Positions 44,618 through 57,505 of a stretch of DNA of 64,000 bases are shown piece after piece. Below the pieces are notes generated by a model that saw nothing but the letters and a program-made list of their open reading frames with translations, did no database searches and was not told the DNA's origin. The translations under genes were made by a program, and so were the position numbers. Numbering within the stretch: the first letter of the stretch is position 1; each line of letters begins with the position of its first letter. The stretch comes from Parietaria judaica (taxonomy: Eukaryota; Streptophyta; Magnoliopsida; Rosales; Urticaceae), in assembly GCA_954871525.1 (NCBI GenBank), contig OX940872.1:10129180-10193179 (forward strand). The letters are read 5' to 3'.

Positions 44618-45057
44618 TTGTCTCTCCTCGCACTCTCTCCTTTGTTCGACACTCTCACTCTCTCTGCCTCTTCAAACGCTCTCTGCAAAACAGTAGAACC
44701 CACACGCCACAACCCACCGCCGGCGACCTTCTCCGGCTCCCTCGACGGAAACGCCTCCCCCTGCGACATAATCGATGTCGTCCACGTCACCGGCGCCGCG
44801 CCGACTCGTTCCTGCTGCCGTACTACGTCGTCCCGCAGCACCTCAACTTTGAGGAGCTCCTTCTCTTCAAGAACGGCGACCTCCTTCCCACGCTCCTCCC
44901 CGAGAAGTCCATCGTCAGCACCAACAACTCGCGCCAGAACTTCTCCATCGACGGCTCTCCGATCACCCTGCCGGATCTTTACGAGACTCCCGCCTACACC
45001 ATTCGTGGAGTCGGCTTGGTTCTGGACTATTCCCACTTTGGCGGAGGCGCCAATTAG
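44618..45057 (+). pseudogene. fasciclin-domain (FAS1) protein fragment, frameshifted
   Basis: Two overlapping + frames give one degraded FAS1 domain. The first includes SLFDTLTLSASSNALCKTV, then a serine/proline-rich part. The second reads LLPYYVVPQHLNFEELLLF, then LLPTLLPEKSIVSTNN, NFSIDGSPITLPDLYETPAY and IRGVGLVLDY. These are typical of the H2-type end of a plant fasciclin-like arabinogalactan or FAS1-only cell-surface protein. The switch between frames near 44800 shows an indel. The stop at 45055-45057 comes soon after the domain. Upstream at about 44447-44560 is an AT-rich end-like sequence, gggaaactttaaaaaaagtc, that resembles a Mutator-like terminus, but no matching partner was found. 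Confidence 0.72.
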
Positions 45058-45380
45058 CTCGATTCCGTGCCGAATCCTCGCCCGAAGGATTCCGACGTGG
45101 TCGATTCCGAAGGGTACGATTTGATTTGGTAATACTATTAATGTTTTTATTAGATTTTGATATTGTTTGGTTTGATTTAAGTTAGATTTAATTTGGTTAG
45201 GATTTGTTTTATGTCAGATGTTGTTTTTATGGACTTTAATTTGGTTAGGGTTTGGTTAAAGTTTGATGTTAGATTTATAGATGCATACTAAGAACACATT
45301 ACTTGTAAATGGGTTCAGATTTAGCATTACTAAATAATTTTGTTAGATTTTGATGTTAGACTTTCATTGTAGACTTTGTG

Positions 45381-45632
45381 TGTAAGCCGTGATTTGCAAG
45401 CACGAAGGGAAAAAGTTGAAGTTCCCGGGGCCAAAGGCGGGGGCGGGTGGGACGTCTCGGACGCGGACTTGATCACAGAGCACGAGATATGGTTGCGGTG
45501 GAGCCAAATGCAAAGAATTTGGCGTTCAACTGTAGCAACGACGACATGTTCAAGTGGAATGTGCCGTGGACGGTGTTGGCGGAGCAGTTCGACGTCGAGT
45601 GCGAGGAGTTTGACGGACAATTCGACATATAA
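45381..45632 (+). pseudogene. fragment of a VEP1/PRISE-type steroid 5-beta-reductase-like gene
   Basis: The frame reads WDVSDADLITEHEIW, then after a one-base shift VAVEPNAKNLAFNCSNDDMF and KWNVPWTVLAEQFDVE, ending in a stop at 45630-45632. This matches an internal segment of the progesterone 5-beta-reductase/iridoid synthase-like (PRISE, VEP1) family, short-chain reductases that reduce enones. Only about 80 of some 390 residues remain, without the Rossmann nucleotide-binding motif or the catalytic Lys/Tyr region, so it cannot work. Confidence 0.78.
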
Positions 45633-45969
45633 GATTCATATTTGCACAATTAGAAAGTGTACTCACAATATGTACTTAGTGGTTGAAATTGTTCAATGAA
45701 TTATATCTTTTGTTAGTTTTTAATTATTCAGTCAACGGGTTATCGTTTTGGACTGTCCAATTTGACAATTTTTAACATGAAAGTGGATTGTTTTTTTTAT
45801 AGATAAATGGACCGTTATAGTGTTTTTTTTTTTTGTGACATTTTATAAAATAAATTTATTCTGTTCCCTAAATGAAGTTGAACCATTATTTTTACCCTTA
45901 ATAAAAAAGTTCATATTATAGTGCAGTTACAAAAAAAAAGTTCATTTTGACATTTTTATGCTTCGGGAA

Positions 45970-47540
45970 GTATGGTTTTTGCTAGTAAAATGGATTGTTT
46001 TTCTATTTTCCAAGTCAAATTAGACAAGTTTAAACAATAAATTTTGACATTTTACTGATACAAGATGGAGCATAATATTTTTCGAGAAAAAGATGGTTAA
46101 AATTATCGGGTCGTTAAACACATGTTATTTTGGAATTAGACAGTTTAAATGGTAAAATTGGATTGTTTATTGAGTGAGAGTAGACACTTTGTAAGAAGCT
46201 ACTTTCCTTTGACACTTCCTTGCTTCAAAAAGGATGGTTTTTGCTAGTAAAATGGATTATTTTTGTGTTTTCCCAGTCAAATTAGACAGTTTGAACAATA
46301 AATGTTGACACTTTGCTGAAACAAGAATGACCATTATAATTTCCGAAAATAAGATGGTTAAAATTATCGTGTAGTAAAAAACATAAGTTATTTTGGAATT
46401 AGACAGTTTAAATGGTAGAATTGGAATGATTATTGAGTGAGAGTAGACACTTTGTAAGAAGCTACTTTCCTTTGACACTTTCTTGCTTCAAAAAGGATGG
46501 TTTTTGCTTGTAAAATGGATCATTTTTGTGTTTTCCCAGTCAAATTAGACAGTTTGAACAATAAATGTTGACACTTTACTGAAACAAGAAGGACCATTAT
46601 ATTTTCCGAAAGTAAGATGATTAGAATTATCGTGTAGTAAAAAACATAAGTTATTTTGGAATTACACAGTTTAAATGGTGGAATTGGATTGTTTATTGAG
46701 TGAGAGCAGACACTTTGTAAGAAGCTACTTTCCTTTGACACTTTCTTGCTTCAAAAAGGATGGTTTTATCTTGTAAAATAGACAGTTTTTGTGTTTTCCC
46801 AGTCAAATTAGACAGTTTGAACAATAAATGTTGACACTTTAGTGAAACAAGAAGGACCATTATATTTTCCGAAAATAAGATGGTTAAAATTATCGTGTAG
46901 TAAAAAACAAAAGTTATTTTGGAATTAGACAGTTTAAATGGTAAAATTTGACTGTTTATTGAGCCAGAGTAGAAACTTTGAAAGAAGCTACAATCCTTTG
47001 ACACTTTCTTGCTTCGGAAAGGATGGTTTTCGCTTGTAAAATGGAATGTTTTTGTGTTTTCCCAGTCAAATTAGATTGTTTAAAAAATAAATGTTGACTC
47101 TTTACTGAAACAAGAAGGACCATTATATTTTCCAAAAAAAAATGGTTAAAATTATAGTGTAGTAAAAAATATAACTTATTTTCGGTGTAGTAAAAAATAT
47201 AACTTATTTTCGAACTAGACAGTTTAAATGGTAAAATTGGACTGTTATTCGAGTGAGAGTAGACACTTTGAAAGAAGCTACTTTCCTTTGACACTTTCTT
47301 GCTTCGGAAAGGATGGTTTTGTCTAGTAAAGTGGACCGTTTTTGTGTTTTACCAGTCAAATAAGACAGTTTAAACAAGAAATGTTGACACTTTACATAAA
47401 CAAGATGGACCATTATATTTTTCGAAAAAAGATGGTTAAAATTATAGTGTAGTAAAAACAAAAGGTATTTTGGAATTAGACAATTTAAATGGTAAAATTG
47501 GACTGTTTATTGAGTGAGAGTAGACGCTTTTAAAGAAGCT
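45970..47540. repeat. 263-bp tandem repeat, about six copies
   Basis: Copies begin near 45970, 46232, 46495, 46758, 47021 and 47321, each with ggatggtttt, tttcccagtcaaattagaca and gacactttcttgcttc. Units are about 262-263 bp; the fifth is 300 bp because of an internal duplication near 47160-47200. The minus strand of each copy has an open frame starting MSKESSFLQSVYSHS, but this simply reflects the repeat. A further small piece of the unit occurs at about 48160-48205, on the far side of the bL20m fragment. Confidence 0.92.
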
Positions 47541-47869
47541 ACCATAATAAAATTATTAACTAACTATAAAACAATCTTAAGTTACCATAATTTTTTTTAG
47601 TGATATTATACATTTTTGTAAGTAATGTTAAGACAGTATTGTGAGTAAGTTTCCTTAAATTACTTCTCGGAACACCAAAATCGCTATAATTCATAACCAC
47701 CACAGTTCATCGCTGCCAAAAAAATTAATCTTATTCTTGAACAACTAGTAAAATCCAGTAAATAACAGCCACCTTCACTTATGGAATTCACAACCCCCCA
47801 AAAACATCGCTGCCAAACCCTATTCTTAGACTATAGATAAAATAAACGTTGCCAACCCAAAATCGATCC

Positions 47870-48055
47870 ACAGACGACAACCAGGACCGGCGTTGATGCC
47901 TTGGATCCAAAGCGACCGATATCTCGCTTCTTCGTTCTCCGGTCCCTGTACGAATACTGCAACACCTTCTCTACTCTCTCCCTCGCTATTCTGATGCAGT
48001 TCTTGGCCCGTCCTCGGAACCCCTTTGCGAGCTTGAAAATCTGCTTTTTGTTCAT
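47870..48055 (-). pseudogene. bL20m-like: 5' fragment of a mitochondrial-type ribosomal protein bL20 gene
   Basis: From ATG at 48053-48055 on the minus strand the frame reads [20 protein letters not shown], then [18 protein letters not shown], then KKRDI. After a one-base deletion it continues in the next frame as [11 protein letters not shown]. This is the N-terminal RNA-binding part of bL20, the large-subunit ribosomal protein, in the nuclear-encoded organellar form. Similarity ends near 47870, so about half of the protein is missing. It lies between two pieces of the 263-bp repeat, suggesting it was inserted into that repeat or copied along with it. Confidence 0.88.
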
Positions 48056-48205
48056 TTTGCCAAACTAATTCTCCACATAATCGAATCCCAGAACACCTGG
48101 TGCGTGAAAAAACACCAATTGATGAACGATCGATCGCTAACGATCTGGCTAACCTGTAATAAAAATGTGGACTGTTTTCTGAGTTATAGTAGACACTTTG
48201 CAAAA

Positions 48206-49199
48206 ATGGGCTTAGCAGCTTTAAATATATATATCTCGTATCCAAATATTTGGTTCATACAAATCCTTTACAGTACTCCAAAGCTTCTTCACCGTCCTTG
48301 AGAGCTTCCACGCACTTGTTCGTGCCTAATCTTGCAAGAGACCTGAACCGACATGATCGAATATATGATTAGACAGTCGAAACGAGACACATCAATCTGT
48401 GTCTTCTCGAGACCAGCCATCGTTTAATCGTAATACGCCAGCTCCAGCAACATGATTCAAAGCTAAGAGACTGCAATCAAATCAAAGAATTCAAAACAAT
48501 ATAAGGATAATTCATGATAGTTTAAGCACGAAACATGTATATATTTATGCATATATTTATAAACATGAATGTGATATTAACGCATTTCCATAAGACATTA
48601 ATAGACAAGATAAATGGATGTATTACGTTTTATATATCTAATGTCACAATTTCTCGTCTATTGATTTTGGGTATTACACTATTGTATTATTTATTTTATT
48701 TGGTAAATAATTTACCATTGGGTGTATTGAAGAAGAAGAAGTGTTCATGAACATGTCATTCATGATTTTTTTTATTGCAAGCCAATTATAAAGTTTCATT
48801 TCTTTTGATAAATGTCTGTCAATTGTTTTTACTGCAAGCCAATTATAAAGTTCCATTTCTTTTGATAAATGACTGTTATTTCTGTTGTTACTTATTCATA
48901 ATTTCCATTAAGTTTGTTTTATGGTATTTTTTGACTTCTGAAAGATCAATTTTAAGATTAAGTTTGTTTATATTTTAAATTGATTTGATATTTTACGCTT
49001 GAGAATATATACTTTAAATGTTGCCACAATATAAATCATTTTTGTAATGATAATCTTTAAGAACATCTAGAGTCAATATAACTTGATTGATCTTGAAGTT
49101 TAACGATATTAAAAACCTCTCATAAATATGCATTGTACATAAAACTCATACCTGCTACTATACTTAGATGTGTACTATCTAAAACGGTTTCTACAACAC
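48206..49199. other. AT-rich spacer with a 57-bp tandem duplication
   Basis: A near-perfect duplication of gcaagccaattataaag plus downstream sequence lies at about 48775-48871 with 57-base spacing. No gene is seen. Confidence 0.55.
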
Positions 49200-49214
49200 C
49201 ACATCAGATGTGAC

Positions 49215-51240
49215 ATAATAGGAAACCTAATCTGAAATACATGAGAGTCTGGGGCTATGAAGTTTACGTCAAGAAGTTGATGACCGAAAAACTTGGCCCC
49301 TGATCAGACAAATGTCAATTTTTGGAATTCCTAAGAGAAATAAGTGGGTACTACTTTTATAATCTGAATAGCCGCAAAGTTTTGTAGCCAGAATTGGGAC
49401 GTTTCTAGAAGAAAATTTTAGTTCGGGAAAATCTAGTGGGAGAAGGATTGTTCTTCAAGAAGAACATGACCCACAAAACCAAGATGTTGTAGATATGGAC
49501 ATAGAGGAAACTCATACATTCATTGAAGAAAGTCAGGATCAGATCATGACTGGCAATCAATTAGAAGATAACACTCTTTATGATGTAGCCATACCTGATG
49601 ACATTAATGAGAAACCTGACTACACGCTTATATCGCGTAATTAAATTAGGGAACGTCTACCCTCTCTAAAACTAAATCTTCTTGTATCAATCAAGTAAGA
49701 AACAATTAATGAAAACAAGGGCGATGAACCGAACACCTACAAAGAAGTGATGTCTGGATATGACTAAGACTAATGTCTTAAGGCCATGAGATCTAAAATG
49801 GATTCCATATGTACACTAAGCAAGTATGGGACTTGATTGAAGCTCTATCAAGGGTCAATGACTATAGATGTAAGTGAATTTTCAAGAAGAAAATAGGCAT
49901 GGATGACAACATAAAAACCTACAAAGGAAGGTTAGTCACGAAATGGTTCAGACATATTCATTGTATTGACTATGATGAAACTTTCTCTCTAGTTATCATG
50001 TTCAAATCCATTAAAATCTTGCTTGCAATTTCCTCTTTCTATAATTATGAAATCTGGCAAATAGACGTGAAGAGTGCATTCTTGAGTGAGATTCTTGAAG
50101 AGGATGTGTACATGACACAACAAGAAGGCTTCATTGATCAGAAGCATCCCTCCATGGTATGCAAACTGAATAGATCAATTTATGGTATGAAGCAAGCATG
50201 TCGCTGCTTGAATCTTCATTTGATGAATCTATTACGAAGTTTGGTTTAATCAATAACAAAGCCGATCTATGCGTGTACATCAAATCTAGTGGGAGCACAA
50301 TTGTTTTCTTGATTCTTTATTTTGATGACATATTGATGGAAACAATGAATCTTAGCTCTTTGCCGTGGAGGAGTGGTTGAGAAAATGTTTCTCAATGAAA
50401 GATTTAGAAGAAAACGCCTACATTTTAAGGGTGAGAATCCATAGGGATAAATCATATAAATATTGGCCCTAAGTCAGAGTATATACATATAGAAGATAGA
50501 AAAACGGTTCATCATGGACCAATCAAAGAAAAAGTTCACTCCGATGACCCACAAAATGTATCTCTCTAGGACGCAGAGTCCAATATCATCATAAGAAATT
50601 AAGCACATGAAAAAGTTTCCTATGTCTCTGTCATTGGCTCAACCAGATGTACTCGACCAGATGTAACTTTTGTGTATGACTAGTCGGTTCCAATGAATTT
50701 CTGGCAATAGTCACTTGAACGCACTAATGAATATATTGAAGTACCTTAACATGACCAGTGATAGATTTCTCGTTTACGGCGACGATGATCGGTTGAACGT
50801 TATAGGATACACTGATGCAAGCTTCCAAACTGACCAATATGATTTTAAATTGCAAACAAGATATGTATTCTATCTAAATGGTGGTTCAATTACTTGGAAT
50901 AGCTGCAAGCAGGCTATTGCAGCCGACTCAACCACTGAAGCTGAGTATCGGATGCCCCTAAAGAGGTTGTTTGGACCAGAATTTTTTCTTCTTCTGGTCT
51001 TGGTGTAGTTTCTAACATGGTGATCTTGTGAAGTTTTTTTTCTAACAACAACATAGCTATAACATAAGCCAATTACCCATGATCATACGAACAACGAAGA
51101 AAGTACTTAGAAAGTACCATTTGATCAAAGACAGTCGATAAAAGGACGTTGTGATGGAAAAAGTTTACACAGAGGATAACATGGCGGACCCGATGACCAA
51201 GGCTTTGTCGAAAAAAAAAGCATGTTCGTCACACACAATC
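49215..51240 (+). pseudogene. Copia 2 pol remnant (integrase tail, RT, RNase H)
   Basis: Pieces in changing frames show KYMRVWGYEVYVKKLMTEKL (integrase tail), then [20 protein letters not shown] and VCKLNRSIYGMKQAC (RT), a degraded YVDD box reading LYFDDI, then RNase H with VIGYTDASFQTDQ, ITWNSCKQAIAADSTTEAEY. Stops and shifts are frequent, so it is non-functional. Confidence 0.85.
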
Positions 51241-52434
51241 TATAAAGGGTCATAAATTTTTAGATGTTTGTGGTCTATTTCAACATGTTGAACTTTATAT
51301 TTCAATGTATTTAGTTCGAGAACAAATTTATATTACTTTGTTAAATTTGAGGAAAATATTTATAATTTAATAAAGGCAAGTTTTGTCATTTTATATCATT
51401 ATCCATATTTAAAAGTTAATTTATAATATCTATATTCACAAAATAAATTATTTTCCAAGAAGTGAGAAATGACTTACTAAAACCGTCCTTAATCATAGAG
51501 GGTCACATGAGGAAATAGGGGCACAAGTGATATCTCACAATTGAATGGTACATGTTGACAAGAGCAAGAAGAGTGCTCTATATCTCAGAGATATTATTAT
51601 AAAGGTTGGCACTATTTATGAGATTTGGCAATGCTGGATTGACTCAAACTCTGAGAGATTTACATGGCATTAATATTATGGTAATAAGGGCACACTAAAA
51701 TCTCTAGAGAATGATGAATTTTTTTTCAATTTTTTAGAACGACCATGAGTCCACCACCTAGCTCGTGATATATATTGAAATAAGTCAAACTCTTCCCGTA
51801 ACAAGGAAGTTATAAAACTGATCTTGGATATGTCACAAACTCTGCAAAGTAGATTGGAAATTCAAGAAAACGATCATCTCCCTTACATCATTTGGGAAAT
51901 GAACTCATGGCCGCCTGAAGTATAAAGAGTATTAGAAATATATGGCCAGAGAAAAGTTAGCATATTTTCTATCTTGGTAGTTCTATACTCTTATCCAAAC
52001 AAGCATGAACTCGACATAAGAGATGTGTCAAACCATGATCTGTGTCTTCTTTCGAGTAGCAAATATGTTAAAGGAATAAGTCATCATGGAAGTGAGCTTA
52101 ACCAAATGGTTAAGTTGTTAACTTTACTTTAAGGATCGATAAATTTTAGTTGATTGAGGGAAACAAAGTATTGCTAGAGATGCCTCACTTCTTGCAGACT
52201 TTGAATATGTGGCAAACACTAAAAAAAATCCTAATAAGGAGTCACACCAAACTCGCTAGAGGAAACGGTGTATGAGGACAAATTTGCAACGAAAATAAGT
52301 TTTAGTTGCAACGACAAAGCATATGCAGACTTGATCAGGGTGATGCAAGAGATTTATCCAATCCTAGCATCATCAATTATCTTATTTGTGCATGAATGTG
52401 CAAGAGGCATACCCAGTACCTTCGTGTAAGTGGG
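51241..52434 (+). other. Copia 2 3' untranslated region before the LTR
   Basis: Long non-coding stretch between the end of RNase H and the 3' LTR. It ends in the polypurine tract tgggaga just before 52435. No ORF with family features. Confidence 0.5.
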
Positions 52435-53124
52435 AGATTGTAAAAAATGCCCGAATCGGGATTTAGGCCCATTGGGCTTTCCACGTTCGACCTGACTACA
52501 TTAAATCGTGAGGGGCCCACTCAGGCTCGCGAATTATTTATGAAGGAATAAATTAATGATTTCCTACATTAAATTGTGAGGGGCCCACTCAGGCTCGCGA
52601 ATTATTTATGAAAGGATTAAGTAATGACGTCTAAGCCAAAAAGCCCATTAGGCCATTTTCCCTTGTAGGCTACCCATTTACTAAGCCAAAAAGCCCATTA
52701 GGTCATTTTTCGTTGTAGGCTATTTATATTCTGTTAGCATCATAATTTGATATCCCTATTGCCAAAACCCTGAGAAAAATTCGCAGCCCCATCTAATAAG
52801 ATTAGGTGCAATTTTTCTCCTCCCGCTGCTTTCATTTTGTTCGTCTTCAATCACCGAGAATGACTTAGTAGTCTCACGAGGTGTTTGGTCAATTAAGATT
52901 CCCACAATGACCTGGTGGATGAGCTAGATGTTATACACTTGTTGAATGGAGATCCGCGTCTCGAGGTAAACGATCACAGAGAAAGTCATCCAGTCAAAAC
53001 TAGTCGACAAAACTACTAGAAGTTTGAAAATGTATCAAAACCGCTCTCTTAATTTTCAAAATTAATATAGATCTTTGTTTGATAAAATCCCGTGATTTTT
53101 GCCTCGAGATTGAGAAAACCAACA
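52435..53124 (+). repeat. 3' LTR of Copia 2
   Basis: About 690 bp, matched in pieces by the split LTR at 23846-25988. Shared blocks include aatcgggatttaggcc, gttagcatcataatt and gataaaatcccgtgattt. Confidence 0.8.
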
Positions 53125-53675
53125 CAATTATGTACTTTTAAATAATTCGTATTATTTTTAAAAACCTAATCGATACTCATTAAAACTTAATTAGTAATAT
53201 TGGGAACATTGTCGTTCAACTTGTTATTTTTTTTTTAAATTATGGAGCATCATTGTTGTATTGAATGTTTATTGTTACATCTTTGTAGATTCTCAAAACT
53301 GGCAGATCTTTTTTAAAGGCACAGTGAGAAGAAAACAAGAACACCACTCTCAATATATATTAAATACACCACACAGTATGTAAATATATATATATAATAT
53401 ATATATCTACATATTAATATATGTGGTGAGTGAATATAGAAATGGAGGAATAATTTTCTCTCTTTGATTGAATTAGACGCATAATAGTACAAGTGGGAGA
53501 TGATTTACAAACTACAATGTCATGGTGTTTATATAGGAAAAAAAATCACATAAAATTACCTTTCTAACCCTACCCTTTGCATTCAAGTTTGATAATAAAA
53601 GAAACTTGATAGGCACGTATACTTGCTAAGCAAGTTCAAATGTGGAAGTCAAAATTATAACTACATTCTCCCCCG

Positions 53676-55966
53676 TATCTCTGCGTCCATGAAATACCGG
53701 GTTTTTCATCAGTGTGATTGCGGACTTGTTGTCCACGTACAAAGTCACTAGCATCTGCTCGGCTCCGATTACTTCACTTAGTAAGTTTCTTAGCTATAAT
53801 ACTTGACACAACACTGTGGTCGCTGGCATGAACTCGACTTCACAAGAGGAAATTGCCACAGTTTTTTGCTTCTGATACTATCTTTTGATCAGATTCCCGT
53901 TTAGATAAAACACCATCTCTACAGTACTCTTTCTATCATCGATATCACTGGCTAAATCACTGTCGGTAAAACCGACCAGTTCTTCAGTTCCACTTTCTCT
54001 TCCGTACTGGATCCCATAGCTCATCGTTCCCTTCACTTTAAGAAAGGATGTGCGTTATTTCCTACAGGTGCAAACTAGTAGGATTCTAGGCTTCTCTATG
54101 TGACAAATCACCATGCCAAATGCATATGACATGTCAGGTCGGGTGCGAGTTAGGTACCTAAGACACACGTTGACACGCCTTTACTCCGTGGTATCTACTG
54201 GGTTCGTTCTGAAACCTTCCCGAGCTTCAACTTTGACTCCAACTGTGTCGAGTGTGGCCACTTGAGCAAAGACTTCTTCAAATTATACTCCCTGCTTCTT
54301 CACGTAGCCCTTTGCGATGTGCTTGAGGATCTTGCCTTCTGTTTCATTCTTGAGCTTGTATACCAACTTCATACCAATGGACTTGTGACGTTTTGGAAGG
54401 TCGACTAGCTCCCACGTCTGATTCTTCTTAATGGACTCCAACTCTCGCTTCATCGTTTCCTGCCATTCATTCTCCATGGATACCTCGCGATAGTTGGTCG
54501 ATTCCTCTTCACTAACTAGTAGAAGCTCATCTGAGCTCAAATCAAGCTCCCACGCTTATTCGTAAATGTCGGACATGGTACGGAGCCCTATTGGTCCATC
54601 CTTGATCGAAGAGTCTCTCGAGTTGGTTTCTCCCAGACTAGCTCTCTCTGAGATCGGGGTGATCATGTCTGATCATGGGTTAGGCGAGTCTGGTGGTGAG
54701 TTGGTTCCAGTCGTGGTGGTTCCAGGCGAACTGATTTCCATCAAACTGGGTGTTGCTAGTTCCTGGAGGGGAATCTCCCCCTCTTCCTGCTCGACCGCCT
54801 CTTCCTGTTCGAGGATGAACTCCAGCGAGCTCTGTTCAGGCTCTCCATTCTCGTCTCGCCAGTCCCACTTCTTCTGTTCTTCGAACACAAAATCTCTGCT
54901 CACATTCACTTTACTGCATCAGGGGTCGTAAAACATGTGTTCCTTGCTCCCTTCCTCATGCTCGACGTGTGTCTCGTCGACCACATCCTAGTCATCATAC
55001 TCGTCGCTACTTTAATCCATGATCTCCTCGGTGATCATAAGTGCGTGCTCGTCGTCATCGAATCTCACCAGATTCGCTTCTTCATTGCGGTTCTTAGTAT
55101 GATATTCATTTGCGTAGTGACCATACTTCTGACAATTTTAGCACTTCATTGTGCTTTTTTCCTTCCCGGTGGCGCCGTATTGGCGAGGAGTGCTACTACC
55201 TCGACCACGCTGGTCGTGACCACGTTCTCGACCTCGGCCTCTGCCACGTCCACGACTCTAGCTGCCGTATCCGTTGCGACTCAACGAGATTGAAAAAGAA
55301 CATTCTCGTTGGTTCAACTTCTGCTTAGCCTTCCATTCTTCATCCGTGAGCAGGAGGTGTTTGTCCTCTTCTTAGTCGCCATAGCCCCAAATCCTCTCAT
55401 CGTGGACTTTTAGAAGACCGACAACCTCCTCGACTGACATAGCCTTCAGGTCGCCAAACTTATTGATTGACGTCAAGATATGCATGTATATGTGACTTAC
55501 AGATCTCAAGAATCTCTTGACCACGGTGGTCTCGTCCACCTATTCGCATAGTGAGCTGATACCCGTCACAAGAGATGAAAGGTTCATAGCGAATTCGTCC
55601 ACGGATTCACCGACTCTCATACGGAGAACCTCCAACTCGCTCTTTAAGGTTTAAACTTTGGCTTCTCTAACGCGTTCTGCACCCATATGCATCGTCCGCA
55701 ACGTCTCCGATGCCTTTTTTGCGGAATCCTTCTCGGCGATCATGAGAAAGATATCTTCTGGAATTTCCTGATAGATAGCAGCGAGAGCCATCCTATATTA
55801 GCGCGCTTCGACATCTGCGTCTTCTACGGCCTCCTAGACTCTTTGCGCCTGTAGATTCACTCGCATCTTCAACGCCCACACCGAGTAGTTTCATTCATTC
55901 ACGATCTTCGTCGCCGTCGTATTTCCTCCGGTGGATTTGCTTGGTGACACCATGTGCTTCGGCTTA
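53676..55966 (-). pseudogene. Copia 3 internal remnants (gag, linker, RT start, RNase H)
   Basis: On the minus strand, gag near 55960-55300 includes YSVWALKMRVNLQAQ and is broken by stops. A CCHC knuckle with CYNCQKYGHYANE follows near 55160-55090. It then runs straight into an acidic linker (LEFILEQEEAVEQEEGE, 54909-54673) and the RT start QETMKRELESIKKNQTWELV (54540-54283), with no protease or integrase between. RT then jumps to the RNase H end near 54230-53690. Motifs match retrotransposon 4 downstream, so this is a deleted relative. Confidence 0.82.
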
Positions 55967-56252
55967 GGCTCTGATACCAAATGTAGGTTCCCAAAACGGA
56001 CGAATATTTTTTGAAGGCACAGTGACAAAGAAACAAGAACACCGCACTTAATATATATGAACTACACCACACACACAATATATATATATATATCAATATA
56101 TCAATATTGTGATGACTGAATATTAGACGCATACAAGTACAAGTGGGAGGTGATTTACAAACTACAATGTCATTGTATTTATATAGGAAAACAAATCACA
56201 AACAATTACCTTTTGAACCCTTCCCTTGGGATTCAAATTTGACAATAAAATA

Positions 56253-57505
56253 TGATGCAAGACATGATGAGCATAATTGGCAACTAATTCCCATATTCAT
56301 GCAAGACCTTTATTCTCTTTTATTACAAAATTTTCTTTTTTAATTTTCTTTATTTACTCTAATTTGATTATGATCATATTAGGAATATTACATTGATATT
56401 GCATGGCTTTTATTACGTATCTCTTGTAATATATAATCAAGAGAATACATTTGAATGAGGCAGATTATTATGAACTGAAAATAATTAGAGCTTGTTGCTT
56501 GCAAACCTAGAAAATTTCTGTTCTTCGTAGCTTCGTTCTACATCAATTGGTATCAGAGCAAACCGTTTCTAGGCCGATGGCGCTGAAGAAACGGGTCGTT
56601 CAAGATCCTTTCGTAGACGATTTTGTGAAGCGTGAAGATTTTGACGGATTATACACGTAGATGGAGTTGTTTAGCTGATAGATGCGTGTGATATTGCAAC
56701 ATCAATCGAAACAAAAAAATCAACGCAATGAATCCGACCCTAAAGACGATCGTGAGAGTCCACTCGGGTGGGATGACAGAGGCTGAATCACGAGATGCGT
56801 CGATGTGAGGGGGCGGAGTTCGCACGATGGGAAGCGATGTTCAAAGTAGATATCCTAAAGTATGACGAGGTTTTCGACAGTGAGGTGCAGTACGCCGAAT
56901 CACCTACGATGAACCTGTGTACGATGAGTACAATGAAGCCTTTTATGATGAGTCCGTATACGATGAGGCGGAGGATACTGAAGGCATCGACGACGAGGCC
57001 ATGTACATCGACGGGGTAATATACGATGAAGTGGATGTTCGAGGTTGTTTCCACGTTGTTTATTGATGAGCTACTCTGCAAATGTCCATCTATTCAAGTT
57101 ATCTTACGGCAACGACTATAAGGCATATACGATCGTGGTGATGGCGGCGGAATCACATCACGAGACGACATGCCTAAATTCGAGGATGAATTTTTTCCAA
57201 GCCGAAGATAATGATGCAAGAAATGATGAGCATAATCGAAAACTAATTCCCCTATTAATGCAAGGGGTTTATTCTCTTTTATTACAAGATTTTCTTTATT
57301 TTATTTTCTTTATTTACTCTGATTTGATTATGATCATATTATGAATATTATATTGATATTGCATGGCTTTTATTACGTATCTCTTGTAATATATAAATAA
57401 GAGAATACATTTGTATGGGGGAGATTATTATGAATTGAAAATAAGTAGAGCTTGTTGCTTGCTAACCCAGAAAACTCCCGTTCTTCGTAGCTTCGTGCTA
57501 CATCA
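56253..57505 (+). mobile_element. TRIM-like miniature LTR retrotransposon nested in the LTR of Copia 3
   Basis: Two LTRs of 293-294 bp (56253-56545 and 57212-57505) begin TGATGCAAG and end CTACATCA. The perfect target duplication AAATA is at 56248-56252 and 57506-57510. A primer-binding site TGGTATCAGAGC lies at 56548-56559. The 0.67-kb interior has no enzyme domains, only a short gag-like start (MALKKRVVQDPFVDDFVKRE) and, at its end, NFFQAEDNDA, which resembles the last residues of some Ty3/Gypsy polyproteins. It is therefore probably a deletion derivative of a Gypsy element, mobilised in trans. Confidence 0.9.

Larger units (their letters stand above)
49200..53124 (+). mobile_element. 5'-truncated Copia-type retrotransposon 2
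   Basis: The + strand holds the integrase C-terminal part, RT, RNase H and a 3' LTR (52435-53124, starting TGTAAAAAATG after the polypurine stretch gtgggaga). No 5' LTR, primer-binding site, gag or integrase core is adjacent. The LTR belongs to the same family as the LTR at 23846-25988. The LTR itself has two short internal duplications (about 52497-52615 and 52634-52725). Confidence 0.82.

Noticed and set aside
44569..45036. 155-codon minus-strand frame opposite the FAS1 fragment
   Set aside because: The + strand carries recognisable FAS1 sequence, so the minus frame is a shadow.
46257..47294. Several similar minus-strand open frames starting MSKESSFLQSV or a variant
   Set aside because: They are the same frame repeated by the 263-bp tandem unit and have no domain or splice context.
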